DNA of 33,635 nt. Origin: Fibrobacteraceae bacterium (GTDB lineage Bacteria; Fibrobacterota; Fibrobacteria; Fibrobacterales; Fibrobacteraceae). The position numbers and the translations under genes are program-made. The notes beneath the pieces were generated by a model. The model did not search any database. It saw nothing but the letters and a program-made list of their open reading frames with translations, and had not been told where the DNA came from. Location of the stretch: assembly GCA_021443045.1 (NCBI GenBank), contig JABUUT010000001.1:1-33635 (forward strand), read 5' to 3'. This document shows positions 11,301 to 17,465 of this stretch, one piece after another. How positions within the stretch are numbered: the stretch's first letter is position 1; the number at the start of each line of letters is the position of its first letter.

Positions 11301-12302
11301 ACGCCAGTCCCCCAGTTTCCAGTCGGCCTTAATACCGAACAGCCCCTGGTGGTTTTCGGAGTAACCGGTAAATTCAGTACCTGTTAAAGAAAGGGAGGTG
11401 GTACCCGCTTCCACTCGTTGCAGAATGTAATCTTCAAATTCATCCTTGTAGGACTCTTCATAAACCACCCGAACCTGGTTCTGCACCCCCAGGCCGCTTT
11501 CCACATTGTTGATTTCCACAGTGATGTAAGGGCCAATTTTACCCTTAACCATAAAGCTAGGATCGTAGGTTAGAGACGGTGAAGGCCACAGGCTAGTCTT
11601 GTTGCTACCTTCAGCATCGTCTTTTTCACCATAGCCCTTTAGGCGAATATCCATGGAACCTTGAAGCATGAGCTTTGGTTTGTCAAAGCCAAAATCCTTC
11701 ATCCAGGCAGGCATGGCCACCGGAATGGTGATGTCGAACATGGAACCTGTTTCGGGAGCCACATAACCCTGGTCGTTCTTCCCTATCAAGTCGTTGAGCC
11801 AAAGCCTCTTGCGACCAATGTCGTACATGTCGGAAACATAGTCTGCCAGTTCTGGATAATGGGCACTCCAAAGAACGGTGGTGTCCCGAGATAAGGAATT
11901 CACCCGTTTTTCACTAACATCCAGTTCACGGGTGGCAATATCAATATCGTGGCTAAAAACCTGCCCTCGGGATGTGTTCATCAAACGTGGGCTTGCCCCC
12001 ACACCACCAAAAGGCAACAGTCCATCTAGGGGTTTGGAAGAAGGGGGCAAAGAAATATACTCGTAAGCCGGCTGCCAGGGATTTTCAGCCACAGCCGCAG
12101 AATCGGGCACACCACCAGCGTCCCCTTCTTGAGAAAAGGCGATACCCGATGCCAAAAAACAGCAGCCAAGCCCTAAGTAGGCTCTATGTAAAAACCGTTC
12201 AAAAACCAATGGTCTCAAAATACTGAATTCGCATTCAAAAAAAAATTGAATTTTATAGAAATTAGCAAAAAAAAAGCCATTTTGGGTAATATTTTGCCAC
12301 AA
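5361..12302 (-). CDS. sprA: SprA-family outer-membrane translocon protein of the type IX secretion system
   Basis: A 2313-residue protein of the SprA (Sov in Porphyromonas) family, the giant beta-barrel that forms the outer-membrane channel of the type IX secretion system. Length is close to the roughly 2400 residues of Flavobacterium SprA. Family landmarks are an N-terminal block with MLQGSMDIRLKGYG and PSLTYDPSFMVKGKIGPYI, and the mid-protein LVEDFESTS segment near residue 820 followed by LSRLSWYPASPPGG. Long stretches rich in alternating Tyr/Asn/Asp/Thr strands follow. A signal peptide core (AYLGLGCCFLASGIAFS) lies about 43-59 residues in from the ATG at 12302. That spacing is too long for a normal signal peptide, so the true start may be a TTG at 12218 or 12209. 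In Fibrobacter this system is thought to export cellulases and adhesins. mnmA follows after 8 bp. Confidence 0.92.
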   Translation of the reverse strand: MWQNITQNGFFFANFYKIQFFFECEFSILRPLVFERFLHRAYLGLGCCFLASGIAFSQEGDAGGVPDSAAVAENPWQPAYEYISLPPSSKPLDGLLPFGGVGASPRLMNTSRGQVFSHDIDIATRELDVSEKRVNSLSRDTTVLWSAHYPELADYVSDMYDIGRKRLWLNDLIGKNDQGYVAPETGSMFDITIPVAMPAWMKDFGFDKPKLMLQGSMDIRLKGYGEKDDAEGSNKTSLWPSPSLTYDPSFMVKGKIGPYITVEINNVESGLGVQNQVRVVYEESYKDEFEDYILQRVEAGTTSLSLTGTEFTGYSENHQGLFGIKADWKLGDWRLTTIASQDGGSQEEYTINASETTSEFQILDKNFIAYRYYFLNHDARNSYITALIGGRTTSSYPATNLKLYKRSSTNAKTDVIDNITVVYTTPTGKTIEKVVERMVEIPSSEYTYDPKTGILRINGVTRNTLVAASWSNDGTGRTGTTVRNGSRVVLIQWDANLSELVGIDKLMLRNVYSVGISDGGASSFVLRMKNKSGVTGTYLKDLGVADSITGSPLVNDATIFKKDASGNYTGEMWLPCKPLSWYTKRQIPNAEARAMQYCLEPLRQLDSSNAMAQLYELPVYNLNRYTYRFLFESVGKRRNSTISVRDPSSSYSVSAGSCMDISPGTEKLTAGSTVLTRGVDYEVNYELGQIELLSDRALDPNKEIKVSFECEPLFEIDNKLLLGARAELPLDLYGMGAGSVLGVTALYKSQSTTAQTPTLGNEPYSSFLWGVNLRLQDTLRAFTDFVNLIPGIKTDAQSNWRFEAEFASSRHNANTSDHNTALVEDFESTSLGLNYPLSRLSWYPASPPGGVARDPATYIENQDYRHKGEFIWHSNNTELYKYIYPNVGNSDVDNQHLTVLKMTLRANDNLAGNSWGGIMRPNSSYYQDMSDMKYIEVVARGNVGSIYLDLGLISEDLPINGFEPDGQYEGENDLGTTTALHDKGLDGVSGSDEVRQVWDCRITGCVSTIYNTLNSDASTTDIARDNFSDKYDDDSDPPVYINGTENNSGERTYDTEDINKNGSLDTDISFVRYRIDLSSTDPLDFEELKNGWRKWRIPLNQYDTIVSANGSSYTEILSGAQFTRLWLGNLNPGVAEAKVQIVELSVVGNAWEETTVADLYRTSTTENSQIVEVNGVETMVTENVDSRDTSYIKVSTINNRENSNKYQKSPNTTTERDSDTNAPLKETALVLDYQNMKPGQEVGVTRIFETDKKDFSTYKSVKMEIHYATDATKVPVRFALQFGEGSLDGSQDYYEWSFRPVNFTCPSSERTQDCHERNWLDNAFAMNVVDFSNLKVGRKPPFVTPVVKELGGDREERLRLVGNPSITNIDWMRFVIIADSSASEDDLKGTFWVDDLRLSDMDTEWGYAARTSGQVTFADFMSVSGALRYQDGDFATLSSNGGSPKPKLSEAASQLDISGDVSFSLNKFLNDSAGFHIPLSLGYRTTTKRPYMKPTDDMILNKSSFSDMTGDMFQNELSVTSDKKEEELRNEAESKGYESYSRDKSISISYSKDYKAADSKLGEVLSQVLLERPAISYSYNENESRSTTSADSTYSYRTMLEYKLGTFTLFKFKPLDGLSKYSWLKEISKTEFEPWPQTLDLTLFDFTYIRYVDQDRDPDFVKPQVDKVVTYTADLNHRLNMRWNILSFLSTSYSVNIQRDMYGGGDREAFAKENFFTTKEGGLFASDYIFDYDHTDRKVYISSDSVVVIPYDTIPKVAENGDTLAIDMQNPNSFTILYDSTRFYKVDSVGRREYGRAYGILRNERSRSQQFKIGFNPRIIPFIPFTANFTSDFTQQKTIPDDFDLYDETSVEKNYWTISQTNRFDFAPTFKIYDLAQSFGRQNMVARALDKIKWREIRFNWNASTNTVGENFTLAQLYEEQNVTPLQYYLYGLGLGNGYRNRGLWNIVSGDMGLDHRNDFVDFAEYRNRHVDTLVYQGSFTHAVSRSFQVGTGLTLPVWDIGVTGDLQWKEDFSQSREYPLYTDTTTLWPKIGIGINVPNFAQRIGFLNGFRSVSASHRFDYSTTTTVRPFQSAEDSWAHIWNFNPLVRWTFLTQKNIRIENSVRLRIESTDRRPKEEVIASPSWPDSLGNKNDTTKYFWDTPWIHTSLYNDFGINVGDDFTIAYPLKTKKGFQLWKWYIKLDNDIDLRLTAGYDYKKTIRKEYDPVQGYDMWNKESGTDGIYKRWHFDSGVNGNPADTDPTVYKPKLTLTDRTIPSRTHEWFVRPSAGYQFNKIASMSSYIEYRQIYEELDDETPHLRQILQFEIALMLRFN
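12252..12257 (-). promoter_or_regulatory. Candidate -10 box for sprA
   Basis: Read on the minus strand, TATAAA sits within TTTCTATAAAATTC, resembling the TCTATATT boxes before the ape arms. Transcription from here would start near 12245, inside the longest reading frame, which supports a shorter sprA with a TTG start at 12218 or 12209. No clear -35 box is visible. Confidence 0.3.
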
Positions 12303-12412
12303 CAGAGGGGCTTTAAAGCCTTTTTCAGCCTAAAAGTAAAAAAAGGGTGCCTGCAACAGCACCCTTTTCACAGAATTACGAATAAATTAACAGCAGAAAC
12401 ATTTTTTTTGCA
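12303..12412. other. Intergenic region between the ape minus arm and sprA
   Basis: This 110-bp stretch holds the terminator hairpin at 12341-12368 and a perfect 12-bp palindrome (GGCTTTAAAGCC, 12309-12320). It contains no gene that I can see. It should also include upstream elements of the sprA promoter. Confidence 0.6.
12341..12368 (-). terminator. Intrinsic terminator after the minus-strand ape arm
   Basis: A perfect 10-bp inverted repeat (AAAAGGGTGC and GCACCCTTTT) surrounds an 8-nt loop. On the minus strand the stem ends in a run of seven T, a classic intrinsic terminator, 44 bp beyond the lipoprotein gene. The plus-strand copy ends in four T and is weaker. Confidence 0.88.
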
Positions 12413-12775
12413 CTACGGATTGCCACCCTTGCGGGACTGGGCCACTTCTTCCATGCACTTGGCAAAAGTGGACCGATGCTGCCCTCCAACAAGACAGGCC
12501 GTTTTCTGTTCAGCATCCTTTGAGAATTTTACCTTTGCAACCATAGCTCCATCCACATAGATTGCAAAATTTCCATGCTTCCTGCCTTTGTTGCAAACAC
12601 CCTGAGCGGTAACGTTGTTTCCATACTGATCTACATAATTCCATTGGGCCCCTCTCATGTGGAGCATGGCGCAGTCCATGGGAGCATTAACTCGATCAGG
12701 CGTCTGGTGCCGTTCGTAAGAAGAACAAGCCGTCAACGTCAAAGCAGAAAGTGCTGCAAAAATGATTTTTTTCAT
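12413..12775 (-). CDS. Small lipoprotein with a MORN-like motif
   Basis: A 120-residue secreted lipoprotein starting MKKIIFAALSALTLTACSS, with a clear lipobox (LTAC) around Cys17. The ATG at 12775 gives a normal signal peptide; an in-frame ATG at 12796 would add seven residues (MGNSKTN) and is less likely. The mature part contains NKGRKHGNFAIYVDG, a G-x-K-H-G-x-F-x-x-Y-x-x-G pattern like a single MORN repeat, and several cysteines (at the CAML, GVCN, TACL and KCME segments) that could form disulfides. It is the last gene of the minus-strand arm, 37 bp after the carboxyltransferase and just before the terminator. I do not recognise a specific function; a link to the pigment pathway rests only on position. 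Confidence 0.75.
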   Translation of the reverse strand: MKKIIFAALSALTLTACSSYERHQTPDRVNAPMDCAMLHMRGAQWNYVDQYGNNVTAQGVCNKGRKHGNFAIYVDGAMVAKVKFSKDAEQKTACLVGGQHRSTFAKCMEEVAQSRKGGNP

Positions 12776-12812
12776 GTTAGTTTTAGAATTTCCCATTTAT
12801 AAGGCCCATTTA

Positions 12813-14336
12813 TTAAAGAGGAATGTTGCCGTGCTTCTTCCAAAGAAGGGTTTTCTTCTTTGTCTTTAAGCCCTCAAAAGCTTCCACAATGCGCTTCTTG
12901 GTGTCCTTCGGCAAAATAACTTCGTCGATATAGCCACGTTCAGCAGCAATGTATGGGTTCAGCAATTTTTCTTCGTACTCCGCAATCAGGGTTTGACGCA
13001 GAGCCACTGGGTCGGCAGCAGCTGCCAAATCCTTACGGTTAATGATATTCACTGCCCCTTCGGCTCCCATTACGGCAATTTGTGCAATAGGCCATGCCAA
13101 CACCAGGTCGGCGCCAATGCTCTTGCTGTTCATGGCAATGTAGGCGCCACCAAAAGCCTTGCGCATAATGAGGGTTACCTTTGGAACCGTGGCTTCGGAA
13201 TAGGCATACAGAAGTTTGGCACCATGGCGGATAATGCCAGAGTGTTCCTGCTTGCTGCCAGGCATGTAACCCGGAACATCCACGAGAGAAAGAAGAGGAA
13301 TATTGAAACAGTCGCAGAAGCGAACAAAGCGGGCAGCCTTTGCAGATGCGTCAATATCTAGAGAGCCAGCCATCCAGGAAGGCTGATTGGCAACAATACC
13401 AATCACATCGCCATTGAGGCGACCCAGGCCAACAACCACATTCTTGGCAAAATCCTTCTGGACTTCAAAGAAGGTGTCTTTGTCGATAAAGGTGTTAATC
13501 ACATTGTGCACATCGTAGCTGCGCTTCATGTTGTCTGGCACAATTTCTTCGATGGTGTCTGAAGCATCCACAGGCTGGGTAACGGAAGACAAAGGCTTGT
13601 CTTCGTTACTCTGAGGCAAAAGGCTAAGGAACTGGCGAACGCCTTCGATACAAGCATTGTCGTTGTCGTAAACAAAGTGGGCCACGCCCGATTTTTTGCC
13701 ATGAGCGTCGGCACCGCCCAGGTCTTCGGCAGAAATTTCTTCCCGCATCACTTCTTTTACCACCGCTGGGCCGGTAATAAACATTTGGCTCGTTTGGCGG
13801 GTCATAAAGATGTAGTCGCAAAGTGCCGGAGCATAGCAGGCACCACCGGCACAGGGGCCAAGGATTACGGAAATCTGAGGAATGATGCCCGATGCAATGG
13901 TGTTGCGGTAGAAAATGCCACTGTAACCATCCAGGGAATCCACGCCTTCTTCAATGCGAGCTCCACCACTATCATTCAAAGAAACAAATGGGGAACGACA
14001 AGCCAAAGCCATATCCATGGCGGCACAAATCTTTTCGGCGTGAACCTTGCCCAAGGTACCCCCCTTCAAGGTAAAATCTTGGGCGGCAGCATAAACCAGT
14101 CGACCATTGACCTTGCCGTAGCCAGTAACCACGGCATCGCCAAGAATCTTGGATGCAGGAGACATGCGAAGAGCACCTATTTCTACAAAGGAGCCTTTAT
14201 CATACAGTTGTTCCAAACGTTCACGGGCAGTCATCTTACCCTTGGCGTGTTGCTTTTCAATGTTGCTTGCGCCTCCAGCCTGAAGAACTCGGGCTTCCAA
14301 ATCTTTCAATTTATCAAGATGAGTGTTATTCCACAT
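12813..14336 (-). CDS. Acyl-CoA carboxyltransferase (propionyl-CoA carboxylase beta / MmdA type)
   Basis: A 507-residue crotonase-fold carboxyltransferase of the acyl-CoA carboxylase beta / methylmalonyl-CoA decarboxylase alpha (MmdA) family. It transfers a carboxyl group between carboxybiotin and an acyl-CoA. Landmarks are KMTARERLEQLYDKGSF near the N-terminus, NDSGGARIEEGVDSLDGY, GPCAGGACYAPALCDYIFM, and PGYMPGSKQEHSGIIRHGAKLLYAY in the second half. The ribosome binding site is good (AAGGAAAC). It lies 17 bp after the PlsC-type gene and 37 bp before the lipoprotein gene, so it belongs to the minus-strand ape arm. No biotin carboxylase, biotin carrier or decarboxylase membrane subunit is in the window. 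It may be housekeeping (succinate-propionate metabolism) or may help supply malonyl-CoA; the sequence alone does not decide. Confidence 0.9.
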   Translation of the reverse strand: MWNNTHLDKLKDLEARVLQAGGASNIEKQHAKGKMTARERLEQLYDKGSFVEIGALRMSPASKILGDAVVTGYGKVNGRLVYAAAQDFTLKGGTLGKVHAEKICAAMDMALACRSPFVSLNDSGGARIEEGVDSLDGYSGIFYRNTIASGIIPQISVILGPCAGGACYAPALCDYIFMTRQTSQMFITGPAVVKEVMREEISAEDLGGADAHGKKSGVAHFVYDNDNACIEGVRQFLSLLPQSNEDKPLSSVTQPVDASDTIEEIVPDNMKRSYDVHNVINTFIDKDTFFEVQKDFAKNVVVGLGRLNGDVIGIVANQPSWMAGSLDIDASAKAARFVRFCDCFNIPLLSLVDVPGYMPGSKQEHSGIIRHGAKLLYAYSEATVPKVTLIMRKAFGGAYIAMNSKSIGADLVLAWPIAQIAVMGAEGAVNIINRKDLAAAADPVALRQTLIAEYEEKLLNPYIAAERGYIDEVILPKDTKKRIVEAFEGLKTKKKTLLWKKHGNIPL

Positions 14337-14353
14337 ATAGTTTCCTTTTTGAA

Positions 14354-15220
14354 CTATTTTCTTAAATAATAAAAATTTTTTACAATATCGTCCGACAACC
14401 CATCGCAGTTCGTGCCCTCATAATACCATTTTTTGTAAGGATCTTTCCTTCGCCGTTCCTCAAAAACCTCAAGCATTTTTTCGGTCAGCATGCTGGCGGC
14501 CTGCCCCTTGGGGCAATGGAGGTAGGTTGCAATTTCAATGGGTTCAAGCACATCTAAATTGTAATAATAGCGGCTGGTAGGGTGATAACTTAAAAGTTTG
14601 TCATATTTGCGAAGGCCAATGATTTCGTTACCGCCAAAGTAAATTGGAAGCACGTCTTTTTGGGCACTTAAGGCAAACCGGGCAGCCCCCTTCTTAAATG
14701 TCCAGGGCATTCCGGAAACGGAGCGTGTGCCCTCAGGAAAAATAATGAGGCAGTTGCCTTGGTTTAGTGAAGTGGCTGCATTTTTTAGTTGTTCGTCAAA
14801 AGACCTGGAGTTGGGAATGTAAATAGCGTTTATAATGCCCCGGATAAAACGGTTTTCGGCTAAGGATCCCTTAACAATGCAGTCGGCATTGGGAATTAGG
14901 GAATAAAGCATAACTACATCTAAAAGAGAAGGGTGGTTAGCCACCACCACTTTGCTTTTTTGCTCCTTTAGCCGTTCGCGATGTTCCACATTCAGCGTCA
15001 AAAGCCCTAGCAGTTCCATTTCAATCACAAACAGTTTTAGAGACAAATGAATGGAATACCGGGCCCATTTTCCAAAACGCTTTCGTGAAAAGCCCGACGC
15101 CACAAAAAGGGTGGGAAACCAGGCGGTTCCCAGAATAAAGCCTCCCACACCAAAGCAGGCAAAAGACAGGAGCTTTGCAAAAATTCTCCAGATGTAAAGA
15201 ATCTTCTGCGCCAAAGTCAT
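14354..15220 (-). CDS. apeD: PlsC-family lysophospholipid-type acyltransferase (ApeD-like)
   Basis: A 288-residue glycerolipid acyltransferase of the PlsC family with the catalytic H-x4-D motif NHPSLLD (His96, Asp101) and the acceptor-site motif FPEGTRS (162-167). An N-terminal hydrophobic region (about 7-40) should anchor it to the inner membrane. The ATG at 15220 overlaps the stop of the preceding gene as ATGA, which signals translational coupling; a longer reading frame to 15283 would overlap that gene by 67 bp and is rejected. In aryl polyene clusters such an enzyme is believed to attach an acyl chain to the lipid anchor of the pigment. The ape letter follows gene order in described clusters as I recall it. 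Confidence 0.85.
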   Translation of the reverse strand: MTLAQKILYIWRIFAKLLSFACFGVGGFILGTAWFPTLFVASGFSRKRFGKWARYSIHLSLKLFVIEMELLGLLTLNVEHRERLKEQKSKVVVANHPSLLDVVMLYSLIPNADCIVKGSLAENRFIRGIINAIYIPNSRSFDEQLKNAATSLNQGNCLIIFPEGTRSVSGMPWTFKKGAARFALSAQKDVLPIYFGGNEIIGLRKYDKLLSYHPTSRYYYNLDVLEPIEIATYLHCPKGQAASMLTEKMLEVFEERRRKDPYKKWYYEGTNCDGLSDDIVKNFYYLRK

Positions 15221-15927
15221 ACCAGCTCCTGCTGCTTTATAAAATGTAGAACTTGCTCCGCAGCCGTTTTGGTGCAAGGCCATTCATCACTCCGGAAATC
15301 TTTTAAGGGAACAGCTCCATCATCACTACGGACCGACAACCGAAGTGCCAAAGCTATGGGCACATTAGGGTAACAAGATATGGGTGCGTAAGTTTCGGGA
15401 ATGCCCTCGTCGGCAAAAACAAAAATACGTTCTTCGTCGGCCCCGGACTTTAGGGCACTAACGGCTTCGATTAAGCCCGCCCTAAAGGAATCGGGGCCGG
15501 CAAAGGTGGCCGAATATCCAGCCATATTCTGTTCCGAAATGCTGGAGGCTGCCGCAGGAGAGTTAAAGACGGAGAGGCTAAAATGGGAAGGCGACACATT
15601 GTTTGTTTCAAGCAGTTGCATTGAAATTTTCAACTGCCGCTGGATTTCGCCAAACTCAGAGGCAAAGGTGTTTTTGACAGGCTCCAAACCTTTGGAAACC
15701 TGATGGACCGTCCAAACCACCATTTTGGAAATATCGCTTAGGCGGCGCCTAAACAACATGGGAACAAAATCCAGCTTGGGGGCAGAGGCCACGGCTCCTT
15801 CTTTACAAAGGTCTAAGCTACTCAGAAGATTTTTTTTTCCCTTTTTCCACAAAGCCCAATCTTCCAGGGTTTCCATGCCAGGAGCCCACAAAGAAAAACG
15901 CCTTACATAAATAGGTGTCGATACCAT
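15217..15927 (-). CDS. apeC: Chain-length-factor-like ketosynthase N-terminal domain protein (ApeC)
   Basis: A 236-residue protein that resembles only the N-terminal half of a beta-ketoacyl-ACP synthase (the Ketoacyl-synt_2 type family). The visible core runs from FSLSVFNSPAAASSIS through NMAGYSATFAGPDSFRAGLIEAV to ADEERIFVFADEGIPE, matching the strand-helix pattern of ketosynthases. The active-site cysteine is missing, with YSATFAG in its place. In the Xenorhabdus aryl polyene system ApeC pairs with the ketosynthase ApeO as a chain-length-factor-like partner. I use the ATG at 15927, which has a GGGGG stretch 9 nt upstream, instead of the upstream TTG at 15945. It overlaps apeD by 4 bp. Confidence 0.8.
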   Translation of the reverse strand: MVSTPIYVRRFSLWAPGMETLEDWALWKKGKKNLLSSLDLCKEGAVASAPKLDFVPMLFRRRLSDISKMVVWTVHQVSKGLEPVKNTFASEFGEIQRQLKISMQLLETNNVSPSHFSLSVFNSPAAASSISEQNMAGYSATFAGPDSFRAGLIEAVSALKSGADEERIFVFADEGIPETYAPISCYPNVPIALALRLSVRSDDGAVPLKDFRSDEWPCTKTAAEQVLHFIKQQELV

Positions 15928-15953
15928 TTTACACAACCCCCACAACCGGCACC

Positions 15954-17045
15954 CTACGCCTTGCGAAAGCGAAGGAGGGAGTAGCTGTTGGGCCCCAAGT
16001 TGTGGTGGGCGTCGGCAAAGCGAAAACCGCCAGCCTCCACAGCCTGTTTTAGCTCTTCAAACCGATACATTTTACTGTTGCCATTGGCAATACAGGTAAA
16101 ATACAGAGAGGTTGCCTGCAAAGAATACGCAGCGGCCTCAAAACGCTGGTGGTCCCACAGAGGTTCCAAAACATAAATGTCGGTTTCTGGGCCAACAGCC
16201 CGGGAAATTTTAGACAAAATACCGGTGATTTCGCTTAGGGAGAAGCAGTCCAAAAACTGACTCATCCAAACCGCATCGGCACCCTTTGGAAATTCAGTAG
16301 TTTTATCCAGCACATTACAGGGAACCATGTCAATACGGCTGGCAAAGCCCGCTTCTTCGGCATTCTTTTGAGCAACCGCCGTTTGGCCAGGAAGATCCAC
16401 AATGGACACTTTTACATCCTTGTTAAAGCGGCAGCTGGCAATGGCCCACTTGGCGGTGTTGCCCCCAATATCAAAGAGTCGGCCAACAGGTTTGCCATAG
16501 ACAATGGGCAGACATTCCGGAAAGGCCAAATCCGAATAAAAATGATCAAAGCCAAACCAGCTTTTCTTTTCTTGTTCCGTAAGCTGCGAAAGGCCTTCGT
16601 AAACGGTTTTCCAGGGGCCTAGGTGGGCAAGTCCCTTGGGCTTGCCCTCCTTGATGCAGTCCTGCATGTCCATGGCACCAAGGTAGCAGATGTCCTGGGA
16701 AAAATCCATGTTCACCTGGGTCATTTCATCTTTCATCAAGAAAAAACCGATTTTTCCAAGGGTGTACCTTAAGTTATCGCCTTCGGCGTCCTTCACCAGT
16801 TTTAAGGCCCCCATTCCCAGACCCATTTCAACTAGAACCCCTACTCCGTAGGGAGAAAGACCTAGCCTGGAAGACAGTTCCGGCACAGACATGCCTTTTT
16901 TACGGCTTTCACTTACGGCATCCAAAATACCAAGGTCCCTCAAAGCACGGGCAGCCTGAAAGGTTAAGGGGGCAAAAGCTATTTTTTGAGCTTCAAACTT
17001 GGCGTCTACCGCGTTTATAGGGTCATTGTAGTAGGTTTCAAACAT
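15954..17045 (-). CDS. SAM-dependent O-methyltransferase of the aryl polyene cluster
   Basis: A 363-residue class I methyltransferase with the two-part layout of small-molecule O-methyltransferases. An N-terminal winged-helix dimerisation region (about 25-105, including VPELSSRLGLSPYGVGVLVEMG) is followed by a Rossmann SAM-binding domain beginning at LFDIGGNTAKWAI, where the usual GGG loop reads GGN. Further motifs are VSIVDLPGQT and MVPCNVLD. It is the first gene of the minus-strand arm, facing the ACP genes across the divergent promoter region. In aryl polyene clusters a methyltransferase modifies the aryl head group, so methylation of a phenolic oxygen or a ring carbon is the likely reaction; position and substrate are not shown by sequence. 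The ATG at 17045 follows a GAGATG stretch. Confidence 0.85.
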   Translation of the reverse strand: MFETYYNDPINAVDAKFEAQKIAFAPLTFQAARALRDLGILDAVSESRKKGMSVPELSSRLGLSPYGVGVLVEMGLGMGALKLVKDAEGDNLRYTLGKIGFFLMKDEMTQVNMDFSQDICYLGAMDMQDCIKEGKPKGLAHLGPWKTVYEGLSQLTEQEKKSWFGFDHFYSDLAFPECLPIVYGKPVGRLFDIGGNTAKWAIASCRFNKDVKVSIVDLPGQTAVAQKNAEEAGFASRIDMVPCNVLDKTTEFPKGADAVWMSQFLDCFSLSEITGILSKISRAVGPETDIYVLEPLWDHQRFEAAAYSLQATSLYFTCIANGNSKMYRFEELKQAVEAGGFRFADAHHNLGPNSYSLLRFRKA

Positions 17046-17078
17046 TTTTTCATCTCTAGTGAAAATTTATGACCTATG

Positions 17079-17086
17079 AATATAGA
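17079..17086 (-). promoter_or_regulatory. Candidate -10 box of the minus-strand ape arm
   Basis: On the minus strand this reads TCTATATT, the same octamer found facing the other way at 17102-17109. It lies 33 bp upstream of the methyltransferase start, a sensible leader distance. No clear -35 box is visible. Confidence 0.45.
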
Positions 17087-17101
17087 TTTTTTTTTCTCTT
17101 T

Positions 17102-17109
17102 TCTATATT
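17102..17109 (+). promoter_or_regulatory. Candidate -10 box of the main ape operon
   Basis: TCTATATT, continuing as TATATTTG at 17104-17111, which fits the TAnnTTTG -7 element of Bacteroidetes promoters. Transcription would begin near 17117-17120, right at the base of the hairpin at 17120-17158. No obvious upstream -33 element is present. Confidence 0.45.
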
Positions 17110-17119
17110 TGTTCTTCAA

Positions 17120-17158
17120 GGGCTCCTTTAAAAATTGCTTTGGTTTTTAGAGGTGCCC
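17120..17158 (+). promoter_or_regulatory. Stable 5'-leader RNA hairpin of the main ape operon
   Basis: Bases 17120-17136 (GGGCTCCTTTAAAAATT) pair with 17142-17158 (GGTTTTTAGAGGTGCCC) around a 5-nt loop. The stem has 17 positions: one T-T mismatch (17124 with 17154), three G-U pairs and thirteen Watson-Crick pairs. The G-U pairs would become A-C mismatches in the antisense RNA, so the structure is meant for the plus strand. No T-run follows, so it is not an ordinary terminator. The ribosome binding site (AAGGA, 17178-17182) lies 19 nt beyond it and stays free. Confidence 0.7.
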
Positions 17159-17188
17159 ATCAAATAGTCCGTACCATAAGGATAATAT

Positions 17189-17455
17189 ATGGATAGCTTG
17201 AATACCAAAATAAAAGAAGTCATTATCAAGTCTCTGGAGCTGGAAGATATTACTCCAGCCGATATCGACGATGCCGCCCCTCTTTTTGGGGAAGGCGAAG
17301 GTCTCGGACTCGACTCCATTGACGCACTGGAACTGGGCATTGCCATTAAGGAGAATTTTGGTGTAACATTCTCCACCGTCAATGAAGAAACTCGCAAGCA
17401 TTTTGCTTCGGTTAACGCCTTAGCAGCTTATATTTCAGCAAACCAAGGTAAATAA
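17189..17455 (+). CDS. apeE: Acyl carrier protein ApeE-like
   Basis: An 88-residue acyl carrier protein with the phosphopantetheine attachment motif LGLDSIDALEL, where Ser43 should carry the 4'-phosphopantetheine arm. The acidic helix II after the serine is typical of ACPs that deliver intermediates to ketosynthases. AAGGA (17178-17182) precedes the ATG at good spacing. It is the first gene of the 17-gene plus-strand run and lies 10 bp before a second ACP. Paired ACPs are a mark of aryl polyene clusters, in which the two proteins serve in starter loading and chain elongation. Which of the two here does which job is not visible, so the E/F assignment rests on order. Confidence 0.92.
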   Translation: MDSLNTKIKEVIIKSLELEDITPADIDDAAPLFGEGEGLGLDSIDALELGIAIKENFGVTFSTVNEETRKHFASVNALAAYISANQGK

Positions 17456-17465
17456 AGGTCTCATC

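Noticed and set aside
13677..14369. Open frame of 230 codons on the plus strand
   Set aside because: It is antisense to the well-supported carboxyltransferase gene and has no recognisable domain.
17120..17158. Hairpin considered as an intrinsic terminator or attenuator
   Set aside because: No T-run follows on either side, and no leader peptide or competing stem is visible, so a terminator call is unsupported.
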